From Larix kaempferi (taxonomy: Eukaryota > Streptophyta > Pinopsida > Pinales > Pinaceae): DNA of 64,000 bases. Numbering within the stretch: position 1 is the stretch's first letter; each line of letters starts with the position of its first letter. The stretch lies in NCBI GenBank assembly GCA_027924585.1, contig BSBM01000252.1, forward strand, positions 4,154,001 to 4,218,000. The letters run 5' to 3'. The translations under genes and the position numbers were made by a program. The notes under the pieces were generated by a model. It was not told where the DNA came from and searched no databases. It worked only from the letters and a program-made list of their open reading frames with translations. Below are positions 1 to 12,119 of this stretch, piece after piece.

Positions 1-225
1 CATCCTCTTGGACACTGCAAGGGGCTTCATCAAACCTTGACACTCAAGGTAACATTAATAGTAAAAGTCATTCTTTTCATTTGATGTTTATGTTTCATGC
101 AATATTTTAGAAGTAATTTAATTGTTGTTTTAGCTTAATTAGTTTAATATACTGAACTGCTACTAAGGAGTCCATTCTCCTTAGTAGGTGCTCATTGGCA
201 CAAGCTAGGGGTAAAACCCTAGCTA
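1..225. other. Left-edge flank, no gene
   Basis: This stretch lies left of the truncated copia A LTR and does not match the 93 bp missing from that LTR. No protein was recognised. Its last 66 bases hold two perfect inverted repeats, listed separately. It may be a foreign end brought in by the deletion that removed the outer LTR edge. Confidence 0.5.
160..224. repeat. Two adjacent perfect hairpins
   Basis: The first has 11-bp arms at 160-170 (CTACTAAGGAG) and 177-187 with a 6-nt loop. The second has 8-bp arms at 203-210 (AGCTAGGG) and 217-224 with loop GTAAAA. Both are perfect. They abut the broken end of the copia A LTR and are absent from the intact LTR at 5500-6245. Confidence 0.7.
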
Positions 226-867
226 CAGTGCTCAATATCCCAATAAGGGTGAATGATTACAATAGAATATAGTAACAATGACTGAGCAATTCGAATTGCC
301 TAAGGAGGTCATTCGAATCACTGAATGGAGTAGCTTGAATCCAACTAGGAGTCCTCATCATCAATCGGTGGTGGTCATCAATGCACAAGAACCAGTCATC
401 CAAGTGTCAATCTGAGTCTAACTGAGTGTAACATGTGTAACTGAAGTGTGTAGCACTGATATAGGGAAGTGGGCTCAGTGGAGGGCGCATGGGAGGCTAA
501 CTGAAGTCAGAACAGGTCATCTAGTCAATCTGGAGGTCCAATGGAAGTGAAACAGTCAGTCGGGAGTGAAACTAGCCTCAAATCAAGGAGAATCAGAGCT
601 AACTGAGTGTAACTGAAGTGGAACTGCAGTGGTAGGTGAAGAAGTGCGCCCTTCTTTGGAAGTAGGTGAGAAGTGGGCGCCTTCCTGACTAGGAGGGATA
701 AAACTCTGAAGTAAGTGGCTCCCGGGTGCTAGAATAAGGTGGCTAAGGTGCTGGAGGCATCAACCTGGTGAGTGGGATGCATGCAAAGTGCATGCAAACC
801 CTAGAATTTGCATGCAAACCCTAATTGCATGCAAGATCCTGAAAAAGATAATGTGGATATCCGAACA
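226..867 (-). repeat. 3' LTR of copia A, truncated
   Basis: Collinear with 5593-6245 apart from point changes and a 12-bp unit (GTGGAACTGCA type) present once here and twice in the right LTR. It ends in ACA directly against the polypurine tract. The first 93 bp of the LTR (5500-5592 in the partner) are absent. Confidence 0.92.
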
Positions 868-879
868 CCCCCCCTCAAG
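868..879 (-). other. Polypurine tract of copia A
   Basis: On the minus strand it reads CTTGAGGGGGGG directly before the LTR start TGTTCGG. This is the usual plus-strand priming site of an LTR retrotransposon. Confidence 0.85.
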
Positions 880-1043
880 CTAGACTATGATGTGCAAAAG
901 AAAATAATGTGGGGCCCTGGTAACTAAGACCAAAGGTCACCCCAATACAATAATCCAAAAAATGTTGAAAATAAACTAAGTGAGGAAAGAGGGAAAACCC
1001 AGTGGGAAGAAAGCCCCCCCTCAAGATAAAGCAAAATAATGGA

Positions 1044-4000
1044 TCAATCTGCCTCCACCATGATGGAACTCACCCCCAACAGTGAACGGAGGTAAGAGAA
1101 CTTCTTCTCGGTAAATCTCTTGGTGAAGATGTCTACAATTTGCTCATCAGTAGGGCAATATTGCAGAATGATGGTGCGATCATGCACCAACTGTCAAATG
1201 TAATGCATATGAATCTCAATGTGTTTGGTCCTCTTCCCCTGAACTGGATCTGTGGAGATCTTGATAGCACTTTTATTGTCACAAAATAGGACAGTCGAAG
1301 TAGTGCCACCAAAACCAAACTCGGAAAGAATACCCTGCAACCAAATTGCATGAATGCAGGCATTGACTGCCCCTCGATACTCTGCCTCTGCTGAAGAAAG
1401 TGCAATGGCTGCTTGCTTTTTGATGGACCAGCAAATAGCACCATGACCAATCATGAAAACATAACCGGAAGTGGACTTTCGATCAATGCTATCACCTGCC
1501 CAATCTGAATCAGTAAAACCAATCAAATCAAGCTCAGAATCTACAACATAATGTATGCCAAATTGTCTCGTACCTTGCACATATTGCAAGATCCGCTTGG
1601 CTTCTCGCTAATGAAGCTCATGTGGCTACTGCATATACCTTGACACGGCACTCACGGAATATGAAATATCAGGCCTTGAGTGTGTCAAATAAAGTAGTGA
1701 ACCAATCAACTGTCGATACATACTGCAATCTGCAAGCGGTGTAGAATCTCCCTCCTCAAGACTGATTCCTGAGAGGAATGGGAAAGGAGCTGCCTTACAT
1801 TCAGCCATATTAAACATCAATAACAGGTCGGAAGCATATTTTTGCTGAGATATAGTGATGCCATCAAAATTTTGAGCTATCTCCAAGCCCAAAAAGTGAC
1901 TCAGCAAGCCCAAATCGCTCATGTCAAAAGCTAGATTTAAGGCAGTTTTTAGCTTGTTTATTGAAGTAAGAGTGCTACCAGTAATGAGAAGATCATCAAC
2001 ATAAAGTAAAATAACCAACAACTTACCTTTAACTCGCTGAAGATACACATTCAGATAAGATTTTCATCTTTGGAAATTTTGAGAAAGAATGAAGGAGCCC
2101 ATCTTTGCGTACCAAGCTCTTGGGGCCTGTTTTAACCCATACAAAGATTTCTTCAATCTGCAAACTAATGATGGATTTGATGTGTATCCCTTTGGCTGCT
2201 GCATATATACCTCTTCAGCAAGGTCTCCATGTAGAAATGCACTCTTCACATCCATGTGGTGCACTTCCCAGTGCTTGGATGCGGAAATGGCCAAAACAAG
2301 GCAGATGGAATCCATCTTTGCAACCGGTGCAAAGGTCTCAGTGTAGTCCACTTCTTGGACTTGGGAGAAACCTTTTTCCACCAACCTTGCTTTGTATTTT
2401 CTGATAGAACCATCAGCAGCAACTTTCGTGCAGTAGACCCATTTACACTTCACTAATTTTCTTCCAGGTGGAAGAGAAACTAGCTCCCATGTGTTGTTCT
2501 TTTGAAGAGAACTGTACTCTTCATCCATGGCACTTTTCCATCTCGGATCTCGGTGGGAAGAATAGTATGATGTGGGATCTGAACCAGCCATCAAATAACA
2601 AATCTCAGGAATTAATGGATCAGCAATAGAAAGATCCATACCTGCTCTTTGAAAGTCTGCTCTTGTTCGTATCGGATCAACAGGATTTCCAAGGTTCGAA
2701 CCAACAGATTGAAGAGTGTTTTGGGCCCACTTTGGTAATTGAGGAGGATCATAATGGTCAGATTCTGAACCTGATATGTCATGATCATCATGTGCTTCTA
2801 AAATATCAGAAATATCAGAACTCATACCTTCATTATCGCTGCACGGATCTTCTTCTGGTGAAGGCGGTGAATCGATAGTCTCTTCCTCGACTAGTTGCAA
2901 TTCTTGAAGCGGTTCTTCAAATTGCACACTGCGCTTTATGAATATCTTTTTAGATCTGATATCCATGAGTTTATATGCTTTTGATTCTTCCTCATATCCT
3001 ATCAGTATGCACCCAATACTTTGTGGATCCAAAGCTCGTTTCTTCTTGGAAGGAATTCTAGCCCATGCTGTAGAGCCAAAAACTCTCAAATTTGACACAT
3101 CCAGTTTGTGACCAAAGAATGCTTCGAAAGGAGTCATACCTTTCATAGATGAATGTGGAATACGGTTCTGTATGTATGCAGCAACATTGATTGCTTCAGC
3201 CCAAATATTTTCAGCCAAACCTTTTGATTCAATCATGTATGTAGCCATCTCTTTCAGTGACCGATTTTTCCTTTCCGCTACACCGTTCTGCTGGGGTGTG
3301 TAGGCAACTGTATGTTGGATCTGAATTCTGCTTTGGGCACAAAGTTGCAGCAACTCGGCCTTGATATATTCTCCACCATTATCAGATCTAATAGCTTTGA
3401 TCTTGCTCTCAGTGGCGGTCTCAACAGAAGCCTTAAAATCCTTGAATTTTCCAAGCACTTCTGACTTGTTTTTGAGAAAGAATACCCATGTAAAGAGGGA
3501 AAAATCATCAATAAATGTCAAAACATACCTTGAACCATTTAATGACGTATGGGGCAGTGGACCACTGATATCAGAATGTATCAACCCCAAAACTGTAGAA
3601 GCTCTGCTAGCTTTTCCGTGGTTGAATCTGTGCTCGGGGTGCTTCCCAATAATGCAACCATTGCATATTCCCTTTGAGGAATGGAGTTGTGGAAGACCAT
3701 CTACCATGGATTTGTTTGATAGAAGCAGCAAATACTTATAATTAATATGTCCAAATATTTCATGCCATAGCCTACTAACCTCATTACCATGTGTGCGAAG
3801 AGCAGTGGGCTTTGCAAGCGAAATGAAGTGTGAAAACTCATAGCATTTTGCAGTGTGGTTTGCCTTTCCGACTGCAACAAGTCTTCCACTTTTGATATCA
3901 GAAATTTCAACTGTATTAGGGCTGAATGTAACTTGCTTTGGTTCACCAGTGTGTGTCATTTGATACATAGAAAGAAGATTTGAAGCCAAGGAAGGCACAT

Positions 4001-5117
4001 AGAGAACATTTTGAAAGCTTCCATGATCTACATGAATCGTACATTTGCCCTTTGAAGAAATTTTTGAGTTATCTCCCAAATGGATGGGGATGGAGCTGTT
4101 TGGATCGAATGAAGAAAAAGAATCAATATTTGTAGCCATATGATTCGATGCACCCGAATATATCAAGAGAGTAGTGGGCTTCGAAACAGTTGCCATGAGT
4201 GCTTGTCCTATTTCATGATCATCATTCCTATCCTTCTTCCTTGCACCGTCAGGAAGAGTTATGTTGTTCTTTTCAAAAAGGAGGGCCATTTGATCTATAG
4301 TCTTCTTCATACATGAACTTTCAGGATGAAAGCCACGGTTGCAATAAGTACATTTAGATTTTTGGTTACCTTCTTTGCCCTTTTGATTGAACTTTGAACT
4401 GGATGGTGCATCCATCTGTTTGCCTTTCTATCTTTGCTTGTGAGGCTCGAATTTGGGCTTCTCCTTCTTTTGCTTTCCTTTACCATTCGAGATCTTGGGT
4501 CCTTGAACATATAGGGCTGAATATTTGGAGCTTATGGACCCCATTTGAATCAACTTGTCATGCTCTTTTGTGATGGACTCAATGAAGGCATTCAAGGTAG
4601 GCATCTTCCAATTTGGGGTAGTTAGCCGACCGGAATTGAAAGTAGAGACAAATACCGAATAATCTTTACCAAGCTTGCTGAGAATGCATATGATCAATTG
4701 TTTATCCTCTTTGATAAATCCACTGTTCTTCAACTGCAAGTTCAAGTTCTTGCATTTTGTGAAGAATTCATTAATGGTCTCTAAATTCTCAGGACTAAGG
4801 GCAATCAATTCATTCTCTAATTGAAAAGCCCTAAGCTCGTCCTACTTGCCAAATAGTGTTTGAAGTTGCTCCCATGTAGATTTTGGAGTCTTCAATCCGC
4901 TGAGATGGAAATGAAGATCTTTGGAGATGGAGAGACAAAGAAGACCATAAGCTTCATCAAGCTTGTTGTAGTGTTTGGTTCTATCTGACAAGTTGTTTGG
5001 CTCCAATTCAAGACCAAGAGTGACTCGGTATTTTGAACGTAATATGATCTCCATATCATCTTTCCAATCAAAATAATTGAATGGGGTGAGGATAGGATTT
5101 GAAGAAGAGTATTCCAT
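1044..5117 (-). pseudogene. Copia A gag-pol polyprotein, six in-frame stops
   Basis: A single minus-strand reading frame from ATG at 5117 to TGA at 1044-1046 (about 1,357 codons), with no frameshift seen. Domains in order: gag of the UBN2 type (FNYFDWKDDM near the start, 5117-4430); CCHC zinc knuckle (4352-4311, CX2CX4HX4C); protease (LLIYSGASNHM, about 4170-4135); integrase with its HHCC finger and DDE core (about 3830-3200, RSDNGGEY and QQNGVAERKN); RT (about 2570-1630, YVDD at 2003-1992); RNase H (1590-1200, CDNKSA). Internal stops lie at 4842, 4428, 2064, 1626, 1608 and 1194 (lower coordinate of each codon). The protease active-site Asp codon is TAT (Tyr) at 4158-4160. The relation of gag to that of copia F helps set the start. 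Certain as a copia polyprotein; the lineage was not assigned. Confidence 0.95.
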
Positions 5118-5486
5118 TGCTAGGAGCGAGTGCACATTGATGTAGAGAGGCTTGCAAGGGAAGAGTAGCAAATGCAAATGATGGAGACAATAACCTGCAA
5201 ATCACAATAAACCAAGAACAATGAGGTCGAACAATCCACCCTTTTAGAGTTGCATCACACCTGGGATTGGAGATCAAACAATGTTGAATGGGTCCAATGT
5301 ATCAGATCCAGGAATTATGTGGAAACTCAAGCTCCTGGAGTGGTATTGGATGTATTTTCAAGCTTTTCATGCACAGGAGTGAATTCCCTTGAGATCTTTC
5401 ATGCCAAAACTTTTTGCAATTTTTGAGCAATTCACTCAAATCTTCTTGTAGAAACACCTGTAGAAAAGAGATCTTGTCCCTGCAAT

Positions 5487-5499
5487 GGCTCTGATACCA
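5487..5499 (-). other. Primer binding site of copia A
   Basis: The minus strand reads TGGTATCAGAGCC, the standard match to the 3' end of plant initiator-Met tRNA. It directly abuts the 5' LTR and so fixes the LTR edge at 5500. Confidence 0.93.
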
Positions 5500-6245
5500 T
5501 GTAAAATTAGTCACAGCAGATCTAATGAACAAGTAAATCAATCACAATAGATGAACATAGAAATATGGTGTAAAACTGTGCAAAACATGCAGCAGTGCTC
5601 AATATCCCAATAAGGGTGAATGATTACAATAGAATACAGTAACAATGACTGAGCAATTCGAATTGCCTAAGGAGGTCATTCCAATCACTGAATGGAGTAG
5701 CTTGACTCCAACTAGGAGTCCTCATCATCAATCGGTGGTGGTCATCAATGCACAAGAACCAGTCATCCAGGTGTCAATTTGAGTCTAATTGAGTGTAACA
5801 TGTGTAACTGAAGTGTGTAGCACTGATATAGGGAAATGGGCTCAGTGGAGGGCGCATGGGAGGCTAACTGAAGTCAGAACAAGTCATCTAGTCAATCTGG
5901 AGGTCCAACGAAAGTGAAACAGTCAGTCGGGAGTGAAACTAGCCTCAAATCAAGGAGAATCGGAGCTAACTAAGTGTAACTGAAGTGGAACTGCAGTGGA
6001 ACTGCAGTGGTAGGTGAAGAAGTGCACCCTTCTTTGGCAGTAGGTGGGAAGTGGGTGCCTTCCTGACTAGGAGGGCTAAAACTCTGAAGTAAGTGGCTCT
6101 CGTGTGCTAGAATAAGGTGGCTAAGGTGTTGGAGGCATCAACCTGGTGACTGGGATGCATGCAAAGTGCATGCAAACCTTAGAATTTGCATGCAAACCCT
6201 AATTGCATGCAAGATCCTGAAAAATATGATGTGGATATCCGAACA
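5500..6245 (-). repeat. 5' LTR of copia A, complete
   Basis: 746 bp, TG...CA ends on the plus strand (TGTAAAATTAG to CCGAACA). It matches 226-867 over its last 653 bp. The next bases (6246 onward) belong to the gypsy leader. Confidence 0.92.
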
Positions 6246-7312
6246 TGAAGAAGCAAAAATAGGGAATGAACAAGGTGGGAAAATTTGGAGGAGAGTGGGT
6301 GAAAATTGAAGAAGCTATGGCAAACCCTAAAATAGACAAATGTGAGATTTATGGAATTGAGAAGTGGAATTTGGGATAGGGTCCTTAGGAATGAAAGATG
6401 CAGAATGGGATTACAGGGGTTTCAGTGAAGTTTCAAGGGAAAGGAAGTGAAAACAAGGGAGATATGGCGAAAAAAAAGTTTTTTTTTTTTTTCCCAGAAT
6501 GGATCTGCTACGACGCAGAAGGGATCGACAACAATTCAACTAAAAATAGATATGGACCCCAGGTATGTTCGGCTTCCTATCATTTCAAGGGATTCACTTG
6601 GCCACCATAGCTGTCTGACGACTTGCGTATTGGGGCAGTAATCCTCAGTCCACGGCTCAGGTAAAACTAATAACCGCTTTGTCACAAACTATAGCTCTTG
6701 GTTTACCTCACGGCCAGGTCCTCTCAATGGGCCAGCTACTTCGGGGTTTCTGTGGTACTCCTCACAATGAGTTTTAGGGTGTATGCCCAAGTACTTCCCA
6801 CAGTTAAGCAGATAGGGATTATTCCCAGATCCAAAGCTGCAACAGATGCGAAAAAAAAATTTGGTAGAAATTTCACCCAGCGAGCCCAAGAAAGTGATTT
6901 GATACCAGATGTGAAGAACCTGCAACAATTAATTAATGGAAATACACGAGATAGAAGAAGTAATAGAACTCAGAATCGCTTTTATTGATTGCAGGCCACT
7001 TCGAGGGGGCAAACTCCTTTGAGAAAGCTCAGTACAAATAACTTCATGGTACCTTCAGTGGTCTCAACACAAACTTATATACTAAGTCTAGGCACCAATA
7101 CCATGGGTCAATACCATGTGTCAATACAAACCATGGGCCAATACAAAATATGGGTCAACAATTACTATGGGACGACTTACAAAGAATATGCGTCCGACAA
7201 CAATAATACAAACTATGGATCAACAAATACTACGGGACGACTTACAAAGCATATGCGTCCAACAATAATATACTAACAACGTAAATAGAAGGGTTGACAC
7301 GGGTTCCTAACA
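6246..7312 (-). mobile_element. Gypsy fragment of the gypsy B family: leader plus 5' LTR
   Basis: Collinear with about 21250-22395 of gypsy B: the same leader, a degenerate primer site near 6896-6907, and an LTR at 6910-7312. It carries no coding sequence. The left end is the insertion point of copia A; the rest of this gypsy copy is absent from the window, presumably lost with the outer edge of copia A. Confidence 0.85.
6910..7312 (-). repeat. LTR of the gypsy B family
   Basis: 403 bp from TGTGAAGAACC to GGTTCCTAACA, against 374 bp in 22022-22395. The extra length lies in a short tandem expansion of a CAATAC(C/A)ATGGG-like word at about 7090-7150. Confidence 0.88.
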
Positions 7313-8652
7313 ACCGTATCCTCTTCACTTGGGATTTCGAGCGATCTTATGAACGAGAAAGTAGATCTCATGTGTAAGAATTACTTCATAAGTATTCAAA
7401 GGCAACGCGTATCCTCTTTGTTTGATTCATTTTCATTTTTAGTGAGAAACAGAGATCCCCTGTGTAATAGAATTAGATTCATTTTCAGTGAGATATTTGT
7501 TTGGTTTACATTAATTTTTGAAGTCAGTAATTAACCATATTTCAGAAGAACTGTTCCTAAATAAAAAAACCTACCAAAACAATTTGCATCACCAAAACTC
7601 CATTAGATTTGGAAACACATTTAAACATTTAAAAAGAGTTCTATGCACGTTGTAATTTTTTTCTTCTTTTAATTGTATTTTACAACTTTCATGTTTGAAA
7701 GACCCACATGAACCTCTAACTTTTCATGAGTTTAGAACATTCATCGAATTGAAAGGTAGAGTAGTGAGCATATTGCATTGTTTGGTTCATATTTTCGAGT
7801 CAACACACCACCAATTTCACTTCCACTCCTGCAACTAAGAAAAGTACCCTTAAAATTGGCACTTAATCTAAAAATAACCAAGATTTGATTTTCATATCAC
7901 CAACAAGGTTAGGCTAGTTCCCTGGATTAGGTTTGGAGATTTAATACTCCTGGGCTACAAAAATTTTGAAGCTAGCATTGATTATTGAGAGTTTAAATCC
8001 ATTAGTAGGAAAACAACGCTTGTCGGGAAAGAGCATCTAACACATGCATCAAGCACAAGGTCAATCTGGATAATTAAGGGTGGTACCCCCCTCTTTCTTT
8101 TTTAGTGGGATACGAGCTCATCATGGAATTCTATGTAAGTGATAAGTTCTCGAGGTGACATCACTTTTCTAGAATACGTGGTTATGAGAGTTGTCCTAGA
8201 CTTAGAACTGTTTTTCCCTACCGTCGATTGTGAAGTGGTAACCTTAGTTTATATTCCTAGGATATTACATAGGCTATTGTGAGTGGGGGTCACTTGCAGT
8301 ACCTAAGGCAGACTTTGAATCTTTTACTCCTTGGGAGGGTGATTGGTCAAGAACCAATACTTGCACCCCTGGTGATTAAAGTTTATTGTAATTGTTTATC
8401 ATACCTTCGCTATTAGTAATTGTTTGAGGCTTGATATCCCTCAGTGGTTACTAGTTTCGGAAGGCTCTCTAATCCAAAATTTCAATGAGCTTCAGTTCTT
8501 TGGAAAAGTAGACTCCTTGCTTGGATTCATAGGACTTTTTTACTGTGTGGACACTTTTTTCATTTTGAGTTTAAAGAGCCTTAATATTGTTTGATTCTAT
8601 TTGTGATTAAGAATACCATTTTAAAACACATTGTTTTATCAAATTATTCAAT
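7313..8652. other. Anonymous AT-rich DNA before the gag-like remnant
   Basis: No coding sequence recognised. By position it could be the 5' LTR and leader of the plus-strand element that encodes the gag-like protein at 8653-10860, but no matching second LTR was found to prove it. Confidence 0.4.
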
Positions 8653-10860
8653 TTGGATACTCTCTCGATTCGTCGGTCACAACGGCGGCGAGGTGACTTA
8701 CTAGAAATTGAAGGCCCCGCTACATCACAGAGGCGTATACAAAAAACCCAACCTTGTGACTTGGAAACTGAACAACTTCTAGATTCAATTAACAACAATA
8801 GGGAACAAAAACATCAAACAAATACTGAAACTTCACTTAGTAAAGAAAACACAAACACTAGATAACAACACAACTACTCACGTAAACCCACCTTTGACAA
8901 ATATTTTAGACCCAGTGGTACTTCACATCAGTGAGTCATTGGATTACATCAATCCTCTTTTCAGTTATTGGACTAATATGCAAAATTCAACAATTGACCC
9001 TATGTCTTCATCAGGATCACAAGGGACTACATCATCTCAACCTCAAACAATTGTTGGAGGTATCAATACTTCCAATTTGACCTCTACATCAATCCCAACA
9101 GTTATCATACCTATTATTAGCACAAGTTCAACCAACACTTCAGTGCCACTTGGTACAGTTTCAGGTTCTAATTCCAGAAGTACATCCACTTCATCTGCAG
9201 GGATCCTTACTGTGGTTGTGCCTTACCAAATATGGGTTTTTCATATGGTTTGGATAATCAAGGTCAAAAAAATCAAGGAGTAAACCAAAATTATCTTTGT
9301 ATACCTAACATTTTTCCAAGTTCTACTTCTAGGGGAAACCCTTCACCATGGAATCTCAATATTCCTTGCGGAACCAATGGACCATGGAACAGTAATTCCA
9401 ATTGGGGTTATGCTCCATAGGTTAGTGGAAATTCCTCGGGAAGTAATCCTCCAACTTTTCCTAGCACAAATCTTGGGGGAAATCCCATACCCCCAACAGG
9501 TAGCACACCAGGAGGAAATCCACCTATCAACCCTATTCCACAATGGATTGGGAAAGTTATAGGAATTAACCAATCTTCTTGGGAACCACCCCCGCAAGGG
9601 GGGAATAAAACTTGGAATGCTTATCAAAACCAAGGAAACAATCAATGGCATGGTCAAGTTTTGAAAAGTAAGCAATCTTATTGGGGCCTGCCTCCGTAAG
9701 GCGACAATTCATCCATCCATCCTGTTACACCATGGAATGGACAACATTAAAAAAGTAACCAATCTTTTTTAATGCAAACTTAGCAAGGAGGAAATCAACC
9801 TTGGAATTCTTTTCAAGCCCAAGGACAACCTCCATGGTGTGGTTGGGATATAACAAGTAACCAATCTTCTTGGGGCCCACCTCCGCAAGGGGGAAATCCA
9901 CCTATTGGTCATGTTCGAGGAAGTACCCAATATTCTTGAGGTCAGTCTCTGCAAGGGGGAAACCCACCTTGGAATTCTTATCACACCCAAGGACCACATC
10001 AATGGAGTGGTCAGGTTCTAGAAAGTAACCAATATTTTTGGGGCCTAACCCTACAAGGGGGGAACCCAACCATTAACGCCATTCTGCAATGGAGTGGTCA
10101 GGTTCTAGGAAGTAACCAATATTTTTGGAACCAACCTGAAAGACCTGTGTTTGATACAGCTAGGAAAACACATGGACCTCATGCCATTGGGATGATGGAT
10201 TCCATCAACCAACTTGAGCAGATTACCCAACATTTGGGACAATTTTCTATTCATACTTCGCAACCCACATCTGGCGAAGCAATGCAGCAACCTGCTAATC
10301 CTTCGAACACTTCTAGCATCCTCATAGTCTCATCCATAGACGTTAGAGGAAAGAAGAAGAAGTATAAGGGTGAGAAAAGTTATAATCCTTCCTAGAATTC
10401 TGAAATCCTTATAGTCCAATCCATAGAACATATAGGAAAGAGGAAGAAATACAAGAGTAAGAAAAATTCTAACTCTGAGAAGAGAGATACACCAAACATG
10501 ACTCAATGCGGTGGGAAACAAAAACCCACTATTTTGGCACAACCCTTTCCATGGCACCATCAAAAAAAGGTTTCTATGACACTTGTAACCCTAGTAGGGG
10601 GAAACCATCTAACACCCCCGCAAGGGGGCAATCTTCCCAATGCTAATGTATTCATGTGTGATCATAAGGTGAACCTTCAAACAAGACTTGATTCTTATGA
10701 TGTCTCACCTAGTACATCAGATCAATCGATATCGGAGCCAAGTGGTTCTCTCTCCATTGAGAAACCAACCATAGACTTAGTACTACACCCCCCCAAAGGT
10801 GTTCTACGTAGAATAATGCATAACCCTAATGCGTGATCTGCTCAGAACAATAATGTTACT
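8653..10860 (+). pseudogene. Gag-like Gly/Asn/Gln/Trp-rich remnant, plus strand
   Basis: Unnamed gag-like coding region of a plus-strand gypsy-type element. A first segment (8653-8865) is rich in Arg and Gln. After stops and a frame change it runs as Ser/Thr-rich sequence (8894-9240) and then in one frame (9232-10836) as repeats of the type SNQYFW, PPQGGNPP and WSGQV, followed by a Lys-rich stretch near 10350-10480. Several in-frame stops (for example 9418-9420) and at least one frameshift kill it. The next segment leads into an aspartic-protease-like region split by gypsy B, which supports a retroelement gag-pro origin. It could instead be a host low-complexity protein, but the context makes that unlikely. 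Confidence 0.6.
9560..10140 (+). repeat. Imperfect coding tandem repeats
   Basis: Repeated words such as AAGTAACCAAT, TTGGGGCC, CAAGGGGG(G)AA and GGAGTGGTCAGGTTCTAG recur about every 80-130 bp. In translation they give units with Trp, Gly, Asn and Gln at fixed spacing. The unit length varies, so this is an eroded array. Confidence 0.65.
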
Positions 10861-11000
10861 GAGGACCTAGATCAAGCACCATGTGTCATGTCGGCTTGGA
10901 GGTATTGCAATGTAGTCCTATGCAAAGAAAGAAACTATTGTCTACAATTGGCATTGTTGATCCATTCGATGCGACTTCGATCACAACAGACATAGACCAT
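10861..11000 (+). pseudogene. Protease-region fragment, left half, split by gypsy B
   Basis: A short frame with QRKKLLSTIGIVDP and ATSITTDIDH resembles the linker before the aspartic protease of plant gypsy gag-pro proteins. It stops at the ACCAT target site (10996-11000). The frame is continued, without shift, from 22401 on the far side of gypsy B. Family assignment rests on resemblance only. Confidence 0.55.
10996..11000. repeat. Target site duplication of gypsy B, left copy
   Basis: ACCAT directly before the LTR start at 11001; the same five bases follow the right LTR at 22396-22400. Confidence 0.95.
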
Positions 11001-11207
11001 TGTGATGAATCTGCAATAATTAATTAATGAAAATACACGAGATATCAGAAATAATATAACTCAGAATCACTTTTATATTGATCACGGTCCACTTCGAGGG
11101 GGCAACCTCCTTTGACCAAGCTCAATACAATTAACTTCACAGTTCCTTCAATGACCTCAACACACACTTATATACTAAGTCTATGCCCAATACTATGAGT
11201 TAAAACC
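11001..11207 (-). repeat. 3' LTR of gypsy B, left part
   Basis: From TGTGATGAATC to the insertion point of copia C; matches the first part of 22022-22395. Confidence 0.93.
11203..11207. repeat. Target site duplication of copia C, left copy
   Basis: AAACC, against AAAAC at 18331-18335 (one mismatch). The uninterrupted LTR at 22022-22395 reads AAAACCATGGG here, which confirms the site. Confidence 0.8.
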
Positions 11208-11853
11208 TGTTAAATTTTCAGAATTTACTTCAATCTGATCTAGGATCTTAATTGAGAGAACAACATGTATAACAAATCTACAACATATCAATCATGGACA
11301 CAATAATGCAAGCACACAAGAGACACAGAGTTTGCTTGGGGAAAACCATAAAGGTGAAAAACCCCAATAACTTCCTCAGAGATAGATAGAGCAATGATAC
11401 AACCAAAATACAAGAGATAATCTTCTCCTAGCAGTAGAGCCTCCTCCTCCACAAGTGCGCCACTCTCCAAAGTGTGAGTGAGAGAATAGAATGTGTAAAA
11501 TGAGAGAGACACACTCTCTATTTATACACTAACTTGACTTGACCTTTACTCAACTAGATCGGCCTCAACTTAACCACTTAACATAATGCTGATTGGGCCG
11601 ACCCCCACTAGGGTGGTCTAATAACCCTTTGACCCACATGGCTGACCCCCAATAGGGTGGTCTAATAACCCTTTGACCCACATGACTTATACAGGGCCGA
11701 CCCCAACAAGGTGGTCTAATAACCCATCAAGTATAAGTTACGACACTTACAATATAAATGACGACACTTCCGTATAGAGGAATAATAACATCTCTATAGG
11801 AATACAATATAAATATATGTAAAATACATTCCGAAGTTACATATACATCAACA
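11208..11853 (-). repeat. 3' LTR of copia C
   Basis: 646 bp, TGTTAAATTTTC to CATCAACA. On the minus strand it holds a TATAAATAGAGAG box (about 11515-11527). The polypurine tract CTCCCTCTT (plus-strand view) follows at 11854. Confidence 0.93.
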
Positions 11854-12119
11854 CTCCCTCTTAACTAGGAAGGTATTTCTCGACACAGGTCTTCTAGCAC
11901 AAGTCATCTTCTCTGGATCATCATCACTGGATAATCATCATCAAGTCATCATCATCGTCACTGCTGCTGCTATCTCAATCAATCTTTGAATATACTCGTC
12001 ATAGGAAGTTCCACAGAGCCAGTCCTTTTTCATACTGGATGAAGGCCCACCACCTGCAGGTCTTCATCATCTGTGCGAATGGTCTGATAGAGGTGGCCTC
12101 TTAGGACTAATTTTATGTG

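Larger units (their letters stand above)
226..6245 (-). mobile_element. Ty1/copia element A, nearly complete but decayed
   Basis: Minus-strand LTR retrotransposon. The order on the minus strand is 5' LTR (5500-6245), primer site (5487-5499), leader, gag-pol (5117-1044), polypurine tract (868-879) and 3' LTR (226-867). Domain order gag, protease, integrase, RT, RNase H is that of Ty1/copia. The outer 93 bp of the 3' LTR are missing, so the target duplication cannot be tested. Immediately right of 6245 the sequence matches the leader of gypsy B, so the element went into an older gypsy copy. Six internal stop codons and a changed protease residue show it is dead. Confidence 0.93.

Noticed and set aside
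2089-2878. Several plus-strand open frames opposite copia A RT and linker
   Set aside because: They are antisense to a well-supported minus-strand gag-pol and have no motif of their own.
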